Shown: positions 1 through 12,789, counted from the first letter of the stretch. The stretch is 64,000 nucleotides of DNA from Saxidomus purpurata (GCA_022818135.1 JAFMSR010000014.1:41403487-41467486); one strand, 5' to 3'. Notes: generated by a model from the sequence alone, not told the origin. Made by a program: numbers and translations.

Positions 1-297
1 CTACTTGCTCTAAAATAAAATCGAAGTTTGTCTTTCTGTCGTACTCCTGTCGTTGATTCTGGAAAACTGTTGTCAGCAAGCGTTTTTTTTCAAATATCAT
101 TGGAAAAAATACATTGCTATATTTATAACATGTTGTCTTGATTTCAAAATGCAATGTCTATAATCTTTTTGTACAAAATCAGGATCAATTTTGACGGTGA
201 GGCATCTATCTGTCTTGTTTTAAGTGCTCCGAGTAAATATAACATCCACAGTGATCATGTGCCTTTAAAATTATTGATGTTCCTGAATCACATTTAA
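1..297. other. Intergenic/intronic DNA, nothing recognised
   Basis: AT-rich sequence without a convincing open frame, repeat or splice structure. Confidence 0.5.
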
Positions 298-454
298 ATA
301 GAGGATAATAATTATTATTGTTGGTTTCGATGTAATATCATGTTATAATCTAACCGAGTGAGCACCAAAAGTATTATTTCAAAATAAATACTTTTGGTGT
401 TCACGAGCGAAATTAACGTGATATTCCATCGCTACCAACAATTTTCTGTTTATT
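298..454. mobile_element. Palindromic MITE, copy 1
   Basis: Both halves read nearly the same on opposite strands: GAGGATAATAATTATTATTG then TTGGTTTCGATGTAATATCA on the left, and TGATATTCCATCGCTACCAA then CAATTTTCTGTTT on the right. The centre is a second inverted pair, CACCAAAAGTATT and AAATACTTTTGGTG. A near-identical element lies at 4186-4313, so this is a dispersed foldback MITE. There is no coding capacity and no clear target-site duplication. Confidence 0.8.
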
Positions 455-1084
455 TTGTTTAAAATCTACTTTTTGTTGAGTTTGTTTCAATAAAATGTCG
501 AAAATCGCAGCAGACGTCATAAGAAAGCAGAGGCACATTCGGTATCATTTTAATGACGTCATTGTCGTATGGTTTCCAACATTCATTACGCTCGGGGTTT
601 TTTACGTTAATCCGGGTAAAATATATAGATAAATTCACTGAGTGAACAGTGCGTTTGTCGGGTAATAAGCCACCGTTTTATTTCAATAAACCACCGAAAT
701 TCATAAAATAATGTATGCCCTAAGTCATTGTTTATCAACAGTGACGTGATATAACGTAAGAGTTTTTTATGTTCTTCAGTGAAAATAAAAGAAAACAGAC
801 CGACTTAAGTAGACCAACAATATTATGAAATATGGGCTATTGTTTGAATGCAAATTGTTTGCCTTCTGTAATTTAAACAAAAAATAAAATAACAAAATCA
901 TAGATTCAGATTACACCAAGGTCAGAATAGTAGCGCTTTGGAAAATCTGCGTTGTTTACAGTGTTTATAGGGTGTGTATTTTAGTTTGTGATTAGTGTTA
1001 TTTGCCAATAAACAAGACATTGAATTTTGATAAGGCTTTAGCAGGGATTACTTTTATTTACACTGTCCTGTGACTTTGGAACAT
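455..1084. other. Intergenic/intronic DNA with two CRE-like sites
   Basis: No gene seen. GACGTCAT occurs near 513 and ATGACGTCAT near 553, about 40 bp apart and close to the preceding MITE. They may belong to a larger repeat of which the palindrome is one part. The rest shows nothing recognisable. Confidence 0.4.
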
Positions 1085-1412
1085 GGTGGGGGTAAGAGTG
1101 AGGTTGGGTGCGCACCATAAACCGGTTTAAGCTCCCCAGTGGTGTTTTTGCCACTGACCGTTCCAAGGCGGTGCCCCACTGTGTTCCTTTAATTGTTCGT
1201 TTTGTCCTCGTGTGTTTGCTTTGTATGCTAGTGTGTGTTGGTGGTGTGTGTGTGTGTGTGTGTGTGTGCGTGATTGTGTGTGTGTGTCGTGTGTGTGTGC
1301 GTGTGTGTGTGTGTTGGTGGTGTGCACTTCTGGGTGCTGTGGGGCTCGTTTTGGGGAGGCTGCGTTTTTGGTACGTGGCGTTCCCTGTTTGATATTATTT
1401 TTGTTTTTTTGG
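1085..1412 (+). repeat. Dispersed repeat with internal (GT)n
   Basis: A G+T-rich island in AT-rich DNA. It starts near GGTGCGCACCATAAACC, contains a (TG)n tract with a few interruptions at about 1230-1322, and ends in GTACGTGGCGTTCCCTG followed by a T-rich tail. The last 41 bp recur with one mismatch at 44829-44869, which shows that at least the 3' end is mobile. From memory, the CATAAACCGG / GCCACTGACCGTTCC part is a common bivalve interspersed repeat. Frames running through it are low-complexity VCVCV or THTHT and are not genes. Confidence 0.6.
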
Positions 1413-4185
1413 AAATTTTTATCAGACTTCTTAAAGAGCATCAAATAAAATGTGTTTGAGATATCAAGATATTACTCAATGTGACTGCATTATGTCATAA
1501 AATAAAGAAAATAATTTACATTTTTATATTACTGAAAGATAACACAGTAAAATAGAGTAGCAAATATTTGCTTTAAAAACAACTGGTCAATTAACTCTTG
1601 TTTATAATTTGTTGTATTTTTTAGCGATTTTTTATTCATTTCAGTAAAAATTGATAATACCGTAAGGTTTACAATTTTCGCAGGCATATTGAGAAATGAC
1701 TTGATAAATCAAACAAACTATACGGGAAATAAACTACAATGTAATTTCAATTGCAGAAATATATAAGGACGTTAAGAAAGTTCAAACTTGATTACATTGT
1801 CAATATTTTGTTTACAGACATGTAACCTAAAATACCGACATACATTTATCTTATCATTCTGACCTTGTAGTACGGTCTGAATGCATTTATTTACAAAGTA
1901 TCATTCTAAAATAAATATTCAAATTGCAAGTAAAGGCTTCTTTTTTTCTTATATTTTCTTATAAAAAGTATACTAAGCACTCTACAATAATCATACAAAA
2001 TTTCATTAAATACACCATTTCTTTTATATTTAATTAAAAACGATATCTATATAAATAAGTTCTATGAGTTATGTATGCTTTTTCAAAAAATATACGGCAA
2101 AAGTATATCTGATTACACCCCTCATCGCCTGATTAAATATAATTCAGAAACTACATGTATGTGATAAATTTACAATACCATTAAGAAATCACTGCCTATG
2201 GTCAAAATTCCAACTAAAACTACGGAATAAAATTACACGCATACTAAAAAGCATAATGCACAATATTCTAAAATATTAGTGTTTTTTTTGTGTAAAGACC
2301 TAAGATACTAAAAAAAAACATGCAGCACCTGTAACATTATTTACAATATGCAGTAGATGATTACGAAAATCGGTAGTTAGTATATAAATGGTCCTGTCCA
2401 TTTAATTGGTTCCTATTGCGAATACACGAGCCTGTCTAGCACCAGAGGCCACTTAACTTTCATTTAAGGTAAATCCAATTTAACGAACACAATTATAAAA
2501 ACGCACGTGGTCCATAAATGCGTAACAAATATAAGTGCACACTCACTTTCACAAATCCATATACGAACCGTGTAAAATATGTCAATCTACTCAATGTAGA
2601 CAAGAAACCATTTCCGCATTGACTGAAAAACAATCCATACGCGATACAAACGAGGATACAAATGCAATTCCCGCGCTATAACAGTCAGGCATCAAGCTTT
2701 TAAACTGCACAGATCGATATTATAATTTGATTAGAACTTCAGAGGATAAGGCGAATAATAAATCGAATATGCTGTACAAATAGTTTGGTAATACCAGCCT
2801 TAAGCCAAGTTTGTATTGTATATTTAATATGAAAGCGTTTAGATTTATGAACCTAAAATGAAGTTCAAAATAGGTCAGTTCTTGTTTGCACATTTGTTAA
2901 AGTTTACAGTTCGTATTTAGTTTAAATTTCGGCCAAAACATTAAAAATAGTCATAATACACAATCACTTTCTTTTCTTAAATGTAAAAAGCGTTAAACGT
3001 TCTCTAACCTGCATTTAACTATTTGTAGGCCATAGAGCTATTTCATTGCACATCCGGTAGTCAGTCTACTTAGGATTGTGACCGGTCAAAGAAGTGTGAT
3101 GGGAAAGGAATGTGTGCGTTGTATGATATGAACTATTTAAATAATCAATTGGGCACTACAATAAGGGATGATGTAGTTTTCTCATATTCAAAAATCTGCA
3201 TTATATATATATCCTATGGAACAAGTAATATAAACTCAGTAAACGCACTTCTTTATCTGCATTTTCACTATTCAGCCGATTATAAAATCCGTTTAAACTT
3301 TCCGTAAAGATGATTAAGTCGCTTGTTACAAAAGATGACGACTTTACGTCACGAAATTTGGACTGCACATGTATTACGTTACTATGACCGGTATCCCGTG
3401 AATTTTGACACTTTGAAATGCATGTAGTTATTGAATAAACATATTTGAGATGTGATAAAAAAGCCATTTAGTTTGGGACTGAAAACTGATGTCCATCACT
3501 TAATGTAGTGTACACAATCAGTTCTTCAATATAAAACATTTTCTGTATAAGATTATGTTGTCAGGGTAACCACATATTGTATCTAATTAAAACAGTTACA
3601 ATATGGTAAAAATATTAATCTTCACAAACAGTAATATATATGGAAATTTTATATCATTTATTTTGGAAACTGTCTAGTGAATATCGATAAATTGAGATAA
3701 ATAAAATATATGACGTCATTTTGACACAGTTTGGTAATGCATGATGTGCAAATATCTAACAGACTATTATAAACTATCCAAAAATGTTAACAACTGAAAT
3801 TAATGAAATCGGTAAAATTCATCTGTTAAAATCAACTATTTACATCATTCTGTCTGAAAGTTTATATGCTAGAATATCGAAAATCGTCAAAGAAAATCTT
3901 AAAAAGTTGTAACGTCTTTCAATATATGCAAGGTTCGGCGCGAAGAAATTACTTCTGGATACTATTCAGTCATTATGAGCGAGGAAAAGAATCTATTTAA
4001 ATACGCTTTTAAAACACTTTACTTTTCGGGTGACCATGATAACTTTAAGAAAGACAGTGAGCACTGATTTGTACTCGTAGAAAAATTAGTAATACAAATG
4101 TATGAATTTACTGAACACTTTTATTTCTGCAGAATATGTTGACTTGTTTACGTTTATTTTCATTTTTAGTATAGGCTTCAAGATT
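1413..4185. other. Intergenic/intronic DNA, no gene seen
   Basis: About 2.8 kb of AT-rich DNA. The longest open frames (about 65-88 codons near 3110-3467) have no recognisable domain and are of the length expected by chance at this composition. A TGACGTCAT site is near 3711. No repeat structure was found. Confidence 0.5.
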
Positions 4186-4313
4186 AACAGAGGATAATAA
4201 TTGTTGGTTTCGATGTAATGTCGCGTTATAATTTCACTGAGTGGGCACCAAAAGTGGTATTCACGTGTGAAATTAACGTGATATTACATCGATACCAACA
4301 ATTTTTCTGTTTA
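4186..4313. mobile_element. Palindromic MITE, copy 2
   Basis: Same foldback family as 298-454. The left arm starts AACAGAGGATAATAATTG and the right arm ends CCAACAATTTTTCTGTTT. The loop region carries GAGTGGGCACCAAAAGTGGT. It is shorter than copy 1 because the central inverted AAAGTATT segment is missing. The whole element can fold into one hairpin of about 60 bp per arm. Confidence 0.82.
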
Positions 4314-4467
4314 ATTTATGTTTAAAACTCTGCTTTTATTGAAATGTCAGTATAAGTTATTTTTTACCTTACTGGACGGTGATGCAGTCTGGTCATTTTG
4401 AAGGGATTGAAAGATCCATATAACTTTAAGGTAGTTATTTAAAAGTAATGAAAAATCACATGATTTA

Positions 4468-4565
4468 TTTTTTACACTCGTATACGGACATTGTTTTGGA
4501 TTTTTTACACTCGTATTCGGACATTGTTTTGGATTTTTTACATTCGTATACGGACATTGTTTTGG
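4468..4565 (+). repeat. 33-bp minisatellite, 3 copies
   Basis: Three head-to-tail copies of a 33-bp unit beginning TTTTTTACACTCGTATACGG, at 4468-4500, 4501-4533 and 4534-4565, with one or two substitutions between copies. The unit is a multiple of three, so a frame stays open through it (an 11-residue LHSYTDIVLDF-type repeat). Nothing else supports coding. Confidence 0.9.
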
Positions 4566-7500
4566 TCTCTATTGTCTCGTTTGAACAAAAACATGAAGGC
4601 CAAACGGAAATGTTTTATATTAATCAGTAGCGCTGAAAGCTGCTAAAGTTTCTGATGAAACAACTATAAAACATATTCCGTTACATTGAAGCTAATTAAC
4701 CGATTCTTAAGCATAAATTATTTTGGTTGAGGTTGAATGACCATAAAATAATTTTCAATATTATAGTTATTTGTCCATTTTTAGAATTATTGATCTGGCA
4801 AAACATGTTCGCAAGAAGTGTGGCCTTGCTTTGTCGAATATTTAATCATCCAATGCTAGAAAAGATGTTGACATCCACAAAACTTTCGAAATCAACATGT
4901 TCACTCGATGTCAATGTTTTGTACTTTCCTAGAAACAAGCTCTATCTATATGGAAATTAAAGATACACAGACCAACATCTGCATTTTATGGCAAGCACAA
5001 TATATATAAATCGATAGTCAAAGGTTATAAACTCAATTTTCACAACTCCAATAAAAAACGAATCCATATAAATGCGATGATAATACATGTACTACAAGTG
5101 AAAATCAGTATTTAACAACAATATTTACTTGAAGATTAAGAACATTCTGCCGATACATTACAGATATAAAAAGCTTAAGAACTGCTACTCTAGTAACGCT
5201 TAACTTGCTAAATCATTCACTTGTTTAAGATTTTTTAAATATTCTATAATCTAAACTATAAAGACGCTATGATGAAATCCGTTTCTTTTTTTAATTTATT
5301 GAAATATACCCATTATACAGTATATGACATTCATTAAGGCATTCTCGCCTTCTCTTCTTTCAACACTTAAAGCAATGAATGTTTCTTTAAGAATGTTTGC
5401 TAAGAAGCAAAACAAATTGAAAAGGATTTGTTTCTGTAATGAGCATTTTCATTGATTTTCAGTAAATCTACAATCGTTAGAATTCCAAAAACATTCGCTC
5501 CTCTCTCAAAAGACAGATGAATGCAAACGAAATGGATGATTTACATAATAGAATTCTCCATAGAACAAATAACATGTTCATGATTTTTGGAACTGTTTAA
5601 GAGGACATTAGATGCTTGTGCAAACTACATTTTGACCGAACTATTCCATATGAAATTTGAGTAGGGTATAATGAATAGACACAGGCTGTACTTTTCCACA
5701 AAAAGTACAACTGGGTCCGCTGAAAATATGTATTTGATGAAAAAATGGATTTGGTGTCGGATTTAATACTGACCTTTATATACAGTTGTGCCTTTTTGAG
5801 TAATAATGAAATAAACCTCACATATTAATATTGTTTATAAAAGTCCATTACAGTAATATTTATTATAACATAATAATTATGTATATAGAATAACAATGGC
5901 CTACATTTTGAATTTCATAATGGGCGTATTTAAACGGCATTTTCGGTACATATCATCGGCTTCATTGACATTTTCCCAAATAATAGACTGAAAATAAAGC
6001 CTGTCAAACTCGATCATTGAGCTGTAGAATCCGTTGAAAGTGAAGTAAATCATTGTACTGACGTCATAGTTATGGAACTGTAGAAAATAACGACCCCAGT
6101 TATTCGAATAAAACCTCTACAATGGTTGTAAATCTGAGAAAAAAATGTAATTATCGTATTTCTTTCTACTTTATGAGCGATTTTTAAAATTAACCATTCT
6201 TAAGAAGCCGGTTGCTATTAAATGTACAAAAACGACATTTGTCGGTTTGCATTGTTTTTCATGACCATAACGTCAAAGGTTAGCATCCTTAGTAGGTCTT
6301 ACCATACAAATGTTGCTTAACATAGATCAACTGTTAGGCCCTTACAAAGATTCTGGTGAAGATGTGGTAATATGTGTTGGCAAAAAAGAATTTTCACTAC
6401 ACGATAGGAGGGCTTTATAAGGTGTTAGTACCACATATATATTTTGATATCTGACATACAACAATGAATAACGTAATTGTAACTAATTAATGATTGCTTT
6501 TTGCTCCTTTGTTTACTTCATAACAGTACATGGAAGGGGCAACATAATTTATATCATCATTGACAGTAACTCTATTATACGAGGGGGTAGTACGCATATC
6601 TTATCTTCGGTCATTTGTCTGACGTTATGATCTTTAAAAAAGAGCGCCATATTTCTTTTCAAGTTATTAATTGTATAGTTTGGTCTTAGTAAAAAAGGAG
6701 AAACACGTTCATTTGGTTTAGGTGCAGGTTGTTACCTGAATTAATCATGGTTTTGAACGACCTGTAACCAACAAATGCCAAATGTCAATTTAATTTTAAA
6801 AGAATATTTGAGAAGTCAAAGTATTGGTAGAAGATATAGGATAAAATATCGTGTTCAATTTTACAGAAGAGTAAGTGTTACCGTATAAGTTATGTTCTTG
6901 TTCTTTCTCTAATCAGACAAGAGGAGGCTGTTGACTTGAATAAAAGCTCAAAATCAATAATAAATACTTTAATAGGGCTTGGTATAAAGTTAATGCTAGA
7001 CAATCCAATTTCTAGTAATTTTCCTCTTTACTTATAAAGGGAAGATGTAAAGTAGGCGTGGAATTTACATCTACCAAACTGATTAGGACATAGGCAGTCT
7101 GCAAATTAATTATGTATCAGATGCAGCGTATATTTACAGAATCTCTTTTGGCAGAAATGCAGAGATTCAATTGCACCAAACAGGACTTGTCAAATAACAA
7201 TATGTTATCATTTCGCTACACAAGAGTGCAAAACATCACGTATACACGAATTTAGATGCTTTTAGAAAATGCAAAATCTTTATTCTTGATTATTTTGTTT
7301 AATAGTGTGCTTTTGATACTTGTTTGCATCGGGTTCAACTATGTTACGCAAACACCGTTTAGAACATAGATGCATGTTTAAAAGCATATTCTCTTGTTAC
7401 GTTTGTTTGTTCAAAAGATCAGATATTTATGTGTTTGAATTTGTGTCATTATTATTCAATCGTATTTACCATGCATTCATTTTACTCGTTACCGTATTTT

Positions 7501-8654
7501 ATTTCTAAATTATTCATGTTTCAAGAAAAAATCTTTAAAAACGATGCTTTAGCATCTTTTCAGTAATTTTTCTTTTACAGGTGGTAAAGCATTGATAATT
7601 GCGATAAAAAGCATTCACATTCAAGATAACAGATCGCAAATTTTAAAATACGTATTTAGATCTATTAGCAAATATATAAATGATATATACAAATTTTTGT
7701 GGTTGCTATTGTAGTTATATTGGTGAAATCAATCTCAAATTAGTTTTGCTTACAGCTATAAAAGCGAAGGCATCAGCTCAAATTTAATCCCCAGGAGTAA
7801 GTTTTGAGGAGATAATTTCATAAAACGCCACAAATACTTTATATAGAATACAATACAATACAATATGTTTGTTGCTTTAAACATTTTACAATGCTTCTGG
7901 CAAAAACAAAGTATACAGCAGGTAACATGGTCACAGCAAGTATAAATATAGAAATAGACTTGCAAACTGTGTTTAACAGAAGTGTATATACAATACAAAA
8001 AAGACCTATATCAAACTATTGTCTGGGTTTCTATATTTAGGTATGATTTTCGAGTTTTTATTTTTTCATTTTTTTTTAAAATGTATATTACTAGTATTAT
8101 CGAACTACAGGTCTTAATCAGGCTAATAATTCAGCATTACTGACGTCTCTTGAACGCAAAGTAAAGGAACTTATATACATTTTACCCACGAATCTTTATA
8201 TTATTGTTAAAAAAAACATTATCACTTTCAAGCCGCACAATCAAGTAATCTCTTCCGTACAATAAGGTTGTAACTCTTGTTAAGATAAGAGGATTTACGA
8301 CTTGTTACACCAGAGGGGTGATATCACTAAAATAAATATAAATATAGATTGTACAGACAACGGTCTAAGAACGCTTTATAATCGATACTGAACGATCCTC
8401 ATAAATGCAAATTTACATTGTTTGAAAGCCTCCTGGTATTTTATGTAATTTGTTTTTATAATGCAATCGAGTGTTTGGCAATAAAACAGTGTGTTACCAA
8501 TAATGTATTTTTAAAAGCTATCAGTATGTGTGCTTTGATTTACTCTTTGTTATTTTGTACTACTAAGGCACACAATCTATTGCAATTTACATTTGGACCC
8601 TACATATATTTTATGTATTTAGTGTTAAGTTTCGTGTGACACATGACAACCTTC
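4566..8654. other. Intergenic/intronic DNA, no gene seen
   Basis: About 4.1 kb of AT-rich sequence. Open frames are all under about 80 codons and none shows a recognisable domain. A TGACGTCAT site lies near 6059 and a short CAATA direct repeat near 7846-7865. No mobile element or duplicated block was recognised. Confidence 0.45.
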
Positions 8655-8935
8655 CATCACATTACTATACCTGTAATAAATAGATTATTTCGATTGGCCA
8701 AGAGCGGTCACGTGCCGATCGCGATTTTGCATAAGTTTGTGTAGACCTACACGCTGTTCCTCGGGTCTAAACATACTTTAATGGAGTCGGTTTATAGAGT
8801 TAGTCGTCACTTAATCTTAAAGAATGTATACCATATTTGCTATAAGGTATACGATAATTTAATACAGGTCCGCAACACTATATATTGGCCTCAAAATAAG
8901 TCTATAATTGCATAATATTTAATGATACAACAGCA
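8655..8935 (-). mobile_element. Hairpin-bearing interspersed repeat, copy A
   Basis: The reverse complement of this segment matches 34795-35130 at both ends. The CGATTGGCC...CACGTGCC...GTGTAGACCT part matches one end and ACAGGTCCGCAACACTATAT...TCTATAATTG the other. Copy A has an internal stem (GTATACC...GGTATAC, about 8845-8872). Two copies in opposite orientation about 26 kb apart indicate a mobile repeat rather than a tandem duplicate. No coding capacity; ends only approximate. Confidence 0.7.
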
Positions 8936-9623
8936 GAATCAACACTTATAACTGGTAAGGAGACAAGATACAACTGTATAAATATGAATATTTTGTTTAT
9001 TTTTCCTATTAAAGTGAAGAACAAGTATGAGGGAAAATTAACACTTCTACTTGGCAGAACGTCTGTATTACAGTATCAGGTCTCCTTTGCAAGACACTCC
9101 GAAATGAAATACTCGTCCTTTATCGTAGTTCAATGTCACAACCAATAAAATTGCAGTTTTAAATATTGTGCGACTGCTTTACATTTTTACCAACAAATCA
9201 AAATATGAATAACTTCGTGAAATTCTGGATTCAGAGCAAGAACATGTCGACCATATTCCAATTTTAGGTATGTATCTATTACAAAATTGCGAGAACAAAT
9301 TATTGATTCATTAAATTTTAAGAACAGAAACATATTTTAACGGAGACTATCGTTTAAATGTTCTTCTCAATAACACAAATAAGGAGATTCTTATATAGAA
9401 ACAATGCATTGTATGTTTACTCTTGGCAGCTCAGCCGGTTTTGTCAGTATTTTGATTTAAAATCATTATATCACAAACCAAAAAAGTATATCTGCTCATT
9501 CTAGGGTCGTGACCAATGCTTGAGGTTTCCTAGGTCCCACAAGCTTTCCTGTAGCCTTCTTCAGATTGAAACTGTCATTAAAGTCGGAAACAAACATTCA
9601 TTTCAAATATCTTTTTGTAATTT
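8936..9623. other. Intergenic/intronic DNA, nothing recognised
   Basis: AT-rich sequence without repeats or convincing frames. Confidence 0.45.
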
Positions 9624-9770
9624 TTCATTTTTAAGGCATTTTCTTGATACAAATAAATCCACTCACATCCTAGTGAATAAATCGGTATTTGTAAATTTCA
9701 TTTTTAAAGTAGTGCCTTAATACAAATAAATCCGTCCAGATCCTAGCGGATAAAGCGGTGTTTATTCAAA
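9624..9770 (+). repeat. 73-bp tandem duplication
   Basis: Two diverged head-to-tail copies with period 73. Each starts TTTCATTTTTAA and contains ATACAAATAAATCC followed by GATCCTAG(T/C)G(A/G)ATAAA. The frame at 9520-9720 crosses the first copy only by chance. Confidence 0.8.
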
Positions 9771-9865
9771 GGATTACAGATATCAGGACATGAGAATAAT
9801 GATAATCTGTGTTAAGAGACCACTTGGCTTGTAGCTAAGCAATGAGTAGAACTAACCCCAACTAG

Positions 9866-10025
9866 ATGAAATGAAAATAACAAATGAAATGAAAATAACA
9901 AATGAAATGAAAATAACAAATGAGATGAAAATAACAAATGAAATGAAAATAACAAATGAAATGAAACAAATGAAATGAAAATAACAAATGAAATGAAAAT
10001 AACAAATGAAATGAAAATAACAAAA
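9866..10025 (+). repeat. 18-bp minisatellite (about 9 copies)
   Basis: Near-perfect tandem array of AAATGAAATGAAAATAAC with one shortened unit in the middle. On the other strand the multiple-of-three unit keeps three overlapping frames open, giving FICYFH-type repeats. These are artefacts of periodicity, not genes. Confidence 0.93.
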
Positions 10026-10414
10026 TGCATACGACGGCAGCAGTGTCATCACGACAATAGCACAGTCGAGTTTTAAGTAAATGTAGAATTGAAATCGTAA
10101 TTCTAGCATAAAATGTGCTGTTTTTGCCCATTTTGCCGGTGTTTTAACAGGAGAAAAAACGTGTGTTAACGGGGAGATTCACGCCGTTATAACCCGTTTT
10201 CATTTATGCGCAGTAGGGCCATTGTAAACAATGGACCTGTCTTCCAAGTCTTACATCATGTACGGCGTCAACAGCGCCGGGCTTAAAACCGCTGGTGACG
10301 TCATAAATATGACGTAACCAACACGGACGTTGTCCCGCGCATTATTGAACGTCGTACCAGTAAGAGCGTTTCATTTTTATTTCTATGATTTTTTATGTTA
10401 TTTATGCTAGAATA
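10026..10414. other. GC-richer intergenic segment with CRE-like sites
   Basis: Higher GC than the surroundings. Contains GAAAAAACGTGTGTTAAC (about 10153), which recurs as GAAAAAACGTGCGTTAAC at 10536 in the hairpin that follows, and GTGACGTCATAAATATGACG near 10292. The shared motif suggests that this stretch and the hairpin may form one element of about 420 bp. No gene seen. Confidence 0.45.
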
Positions 10415-10556
10415 GCGCTAACGAACGTTTATTCGTGTTATAACACCTGCAGAAACCCTCGGGATATGTTGGTGCCCTCGCCCTAACGGGCTCGGGCACC
10501 AACCATCCCCCGGGTTTCTGCAGATGTTATAACACGAAAAAACGTGCGTTAACCCT
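10415..10556. mobile_element. GC-rich perfect-type hairpin (foldback element)
   Basis: Two arms of about 60 bp pair around the short centre GCCCTAACGGGC. The left arm contains CGTGTTATAACACCTGCAG and GGTGCCCTCG; the right arm contains CGGGCACCAACC and CTGCAGATGTTATAACACG. It is strikingly GC-rich for this locus. The TTATAACA ends and absence of coding fit a foldback MITE. No clear target-site duplication. Confidence 0.72.
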
Positions 10557-11759
10557 ACAAAGTCACTGACTTGACACATACGAATGGAGAAACGGACAGG
10601 ACGGAAGACGTAGTCGTGAGAACGGTATTACTTATTTTTGTAAGAAATTTTCAAATCGGTAGTTAAAAGTAACGTGCACGGAACATAACAGAACTTGAAT
10701 TTGTCCATTGTGAATCTCATTTTTAAACAATTTTGATACTGAAGTGAAAGCTTAGAATAAAACTAAGATTTTATTATACGACATCACGAATACACGAGCT
10801 TCATTCGATCGGTAAATAAATGTTTAATATTTAATTTATGTCACATGTACATTATTACAGATGTCACTGGCCAAAAATTGTCGTATAGCTACTTTTTTGC
10901 ATTTTTCTGATAATGTTGCGAGCGATTTCCCCAGAAAACTACATGTATCAACAAAAGTCTGTAACATTTGGGCATTAAAAATAAAACGTAATACGGATAA
11001 ATTGCTGTGTTTAATGCACGACAGTGTCACATCAAAGCATACTAAATTGAACAAAAACAATTTGTATGATGGAGAAATCTATACATCGCCTGGATTGTTC
11101 CTCGCATACGGTGCACATACTTCCGAACGCAGTCGGTTCTAATTGATCATCATTTTTAAAAGTACGACAATTAAATACGACAATTAAATAAATTACATAC
11201 AGTTCGAGAATCTAAAAAGGTAATTATCGCATTGTAGAACAATGTGTTAGAGTCACTCAGAAATTCTTTCTTCGATTGAATTACTGGAATGTCTGGATAA
11301 TATGTTTCTTAGCAGAACATTAAGCAGATATATCCCACACCTGTATCTCTTTACTGTCATATAAATTAGAGATACAATGAGCAGGTCAAAAGGTTTTGGT
11401 TTTTTGTCCTAAATACAGCACAAAAAAATTGAACAGGAAAGCAGGTTTGGTTTAAGTTTTGATGAATTAAAGAAAATTGCATTTAAGAATGATAATGCCT
11501 TTGAATCTGTCCGAATTTTAGTGAAATATATATCTAACAACTCATGGGTTTAAATATCAAAATATCTGCTTTTAAAAGGAGATGCTTCATTCTGGGCAGT
11601 GAATTTTACTGATAATTTAGTTTTTTGTATTAAAGAATGTGATCATAGTTAGCGTAGGGTTCCGATTGAATTTTAAAGAGCTGCAAATCGGTTTGAGACC
11701 GTTCTTGGTACCTTAACATCCCGGTCCATGCTTATCAGTGTTCATTCAAGCCTTATTGA
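10557..11759. other. Intergenic/intronic DNA, no gene seen
   Basis: Open frames of 74 and 93 codons overlap on opposite strands at 10836-11142. Neither shows a domain, signal or splice support, and both are within the range expected by chance. A short direct repeat TACGACAATTAAATA occurs near 11162-11190. Confidence 0.4.
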
Positions 11760-12400
11760 ATACTGTTTACTTTTGTGTTTTACAAGAACAGGATTGCAGG
11801 ATGATAATACATGTCGTAGTGTTTGAAAGCTGACATATTGTAACATTTCCGCTTAATAGAATTTACTGCACAACTCCTAATGTCATTTTCTCCTCGAAAA
11901 TCATTACTGGTCTGTTCAATGCTTTAAACTAAAACCAAAAAAAAGTTCATTGTTGTTCAAATATAGTTCATAATTATGTTCTATCTTACACGAAAGAAGT
12001 TTTGAAGACTTTTGCACATTTTGCTACAGTTAAAGAAGTTTCAATCAAAGTTTTGCTTGATGCGGAAAGTCTCAGTTCAACCGTATCAAATTTATTCTTT
12101 CAAATACGTTTACATAACATGCTTCATTGTAGCAAAGGAATAATTTGTTCATAATTCGAAATAGTCGATTCTGTTAAAAGAAATAATCTTTTTCAAAGCG
12201 AATAAACATGACAATGTTGATAACAAAACGATTCTAAGTCAACACAAAGCACATCAATCGATTCAGGGTGATAATCTTATTGGAATGATTTTCTATTCTA
12301 AAATCCATCTTGTATTTGATGTCATTCACAAAAGCGATTAATAATGTTTCTCGAAATTGTGCTGTTTGGATTCTCCTAGCTGAGTTATACAGATAGACAC
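11760..12400 (+). repeat. Alpha block, upstream part, copy 1
   Basis: Two sub-segments match 14.5-15.4 kb in the same order and orientation. One shares ACAAGAACA(C/G)GATTGCA (about 11780 and 14560). The other shares TATTCTAAAATCCATC, then ATTCACAAAAGCGA, then AGCTGAGTTATA (12290-12390 and 15270-15362). Diverged collinear similarity with no conserved open frame indicates an old tandem duplication of non-coding DNA. Confidence 0.68.
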
Positions 12401-12789
12401 GTTTTTGCAATTTCCATTAAGATTCAGCTTAGTTTATTTCGACCATCTTTTATATTTTGTGTATTGCACGATATTCTCGTATCAAACAATCGCAATGAAA
12501 AAGAAAAACAACAGCAGTAACGTGCTAAATGGAATAATTTTTGCACGAAAATCTCATATCAAACACACTCAACGAAAAGGGAAAGCAACAGCAGCAACGT
12601 GTTAGATAGATGAATGGTTTGTTCCAGAAATTACAGCTTTCTTGAACATTTCAATTGACTTGTTATAAGCAGAATGTATTAAATATTTGCTGTAGTCAAT
12701 CATTTCATGTACCTTTCCTCTTTGAAGAAATGTTCATTGTAATTCTGGAAAGGCAGAATAAATAGAAAACAGTGAGTATTCGAAAAACC
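12401..12789. other. Sequence between alpha sub-blocks, nothing recognised
   Basis: Contains two diverged copies of an AAC-rich segment (ACAACAGCAGTAACGTG near 12505 and CAACAGCAGCAACGTG near 12586), about 80 bp apart. No gene evidence. Confidence 0.4.

Noticed and set aside
1108..1459. Several VCVCV / THTHT frames
   Set aside because: Produced by (GT)n low complexity in a dispersed repeat.
9812..10131. Three minus-strand frames of 72-89 codons with FICYFH repeats
   Set aside because: Artefact of the 18-bp minisatellite.
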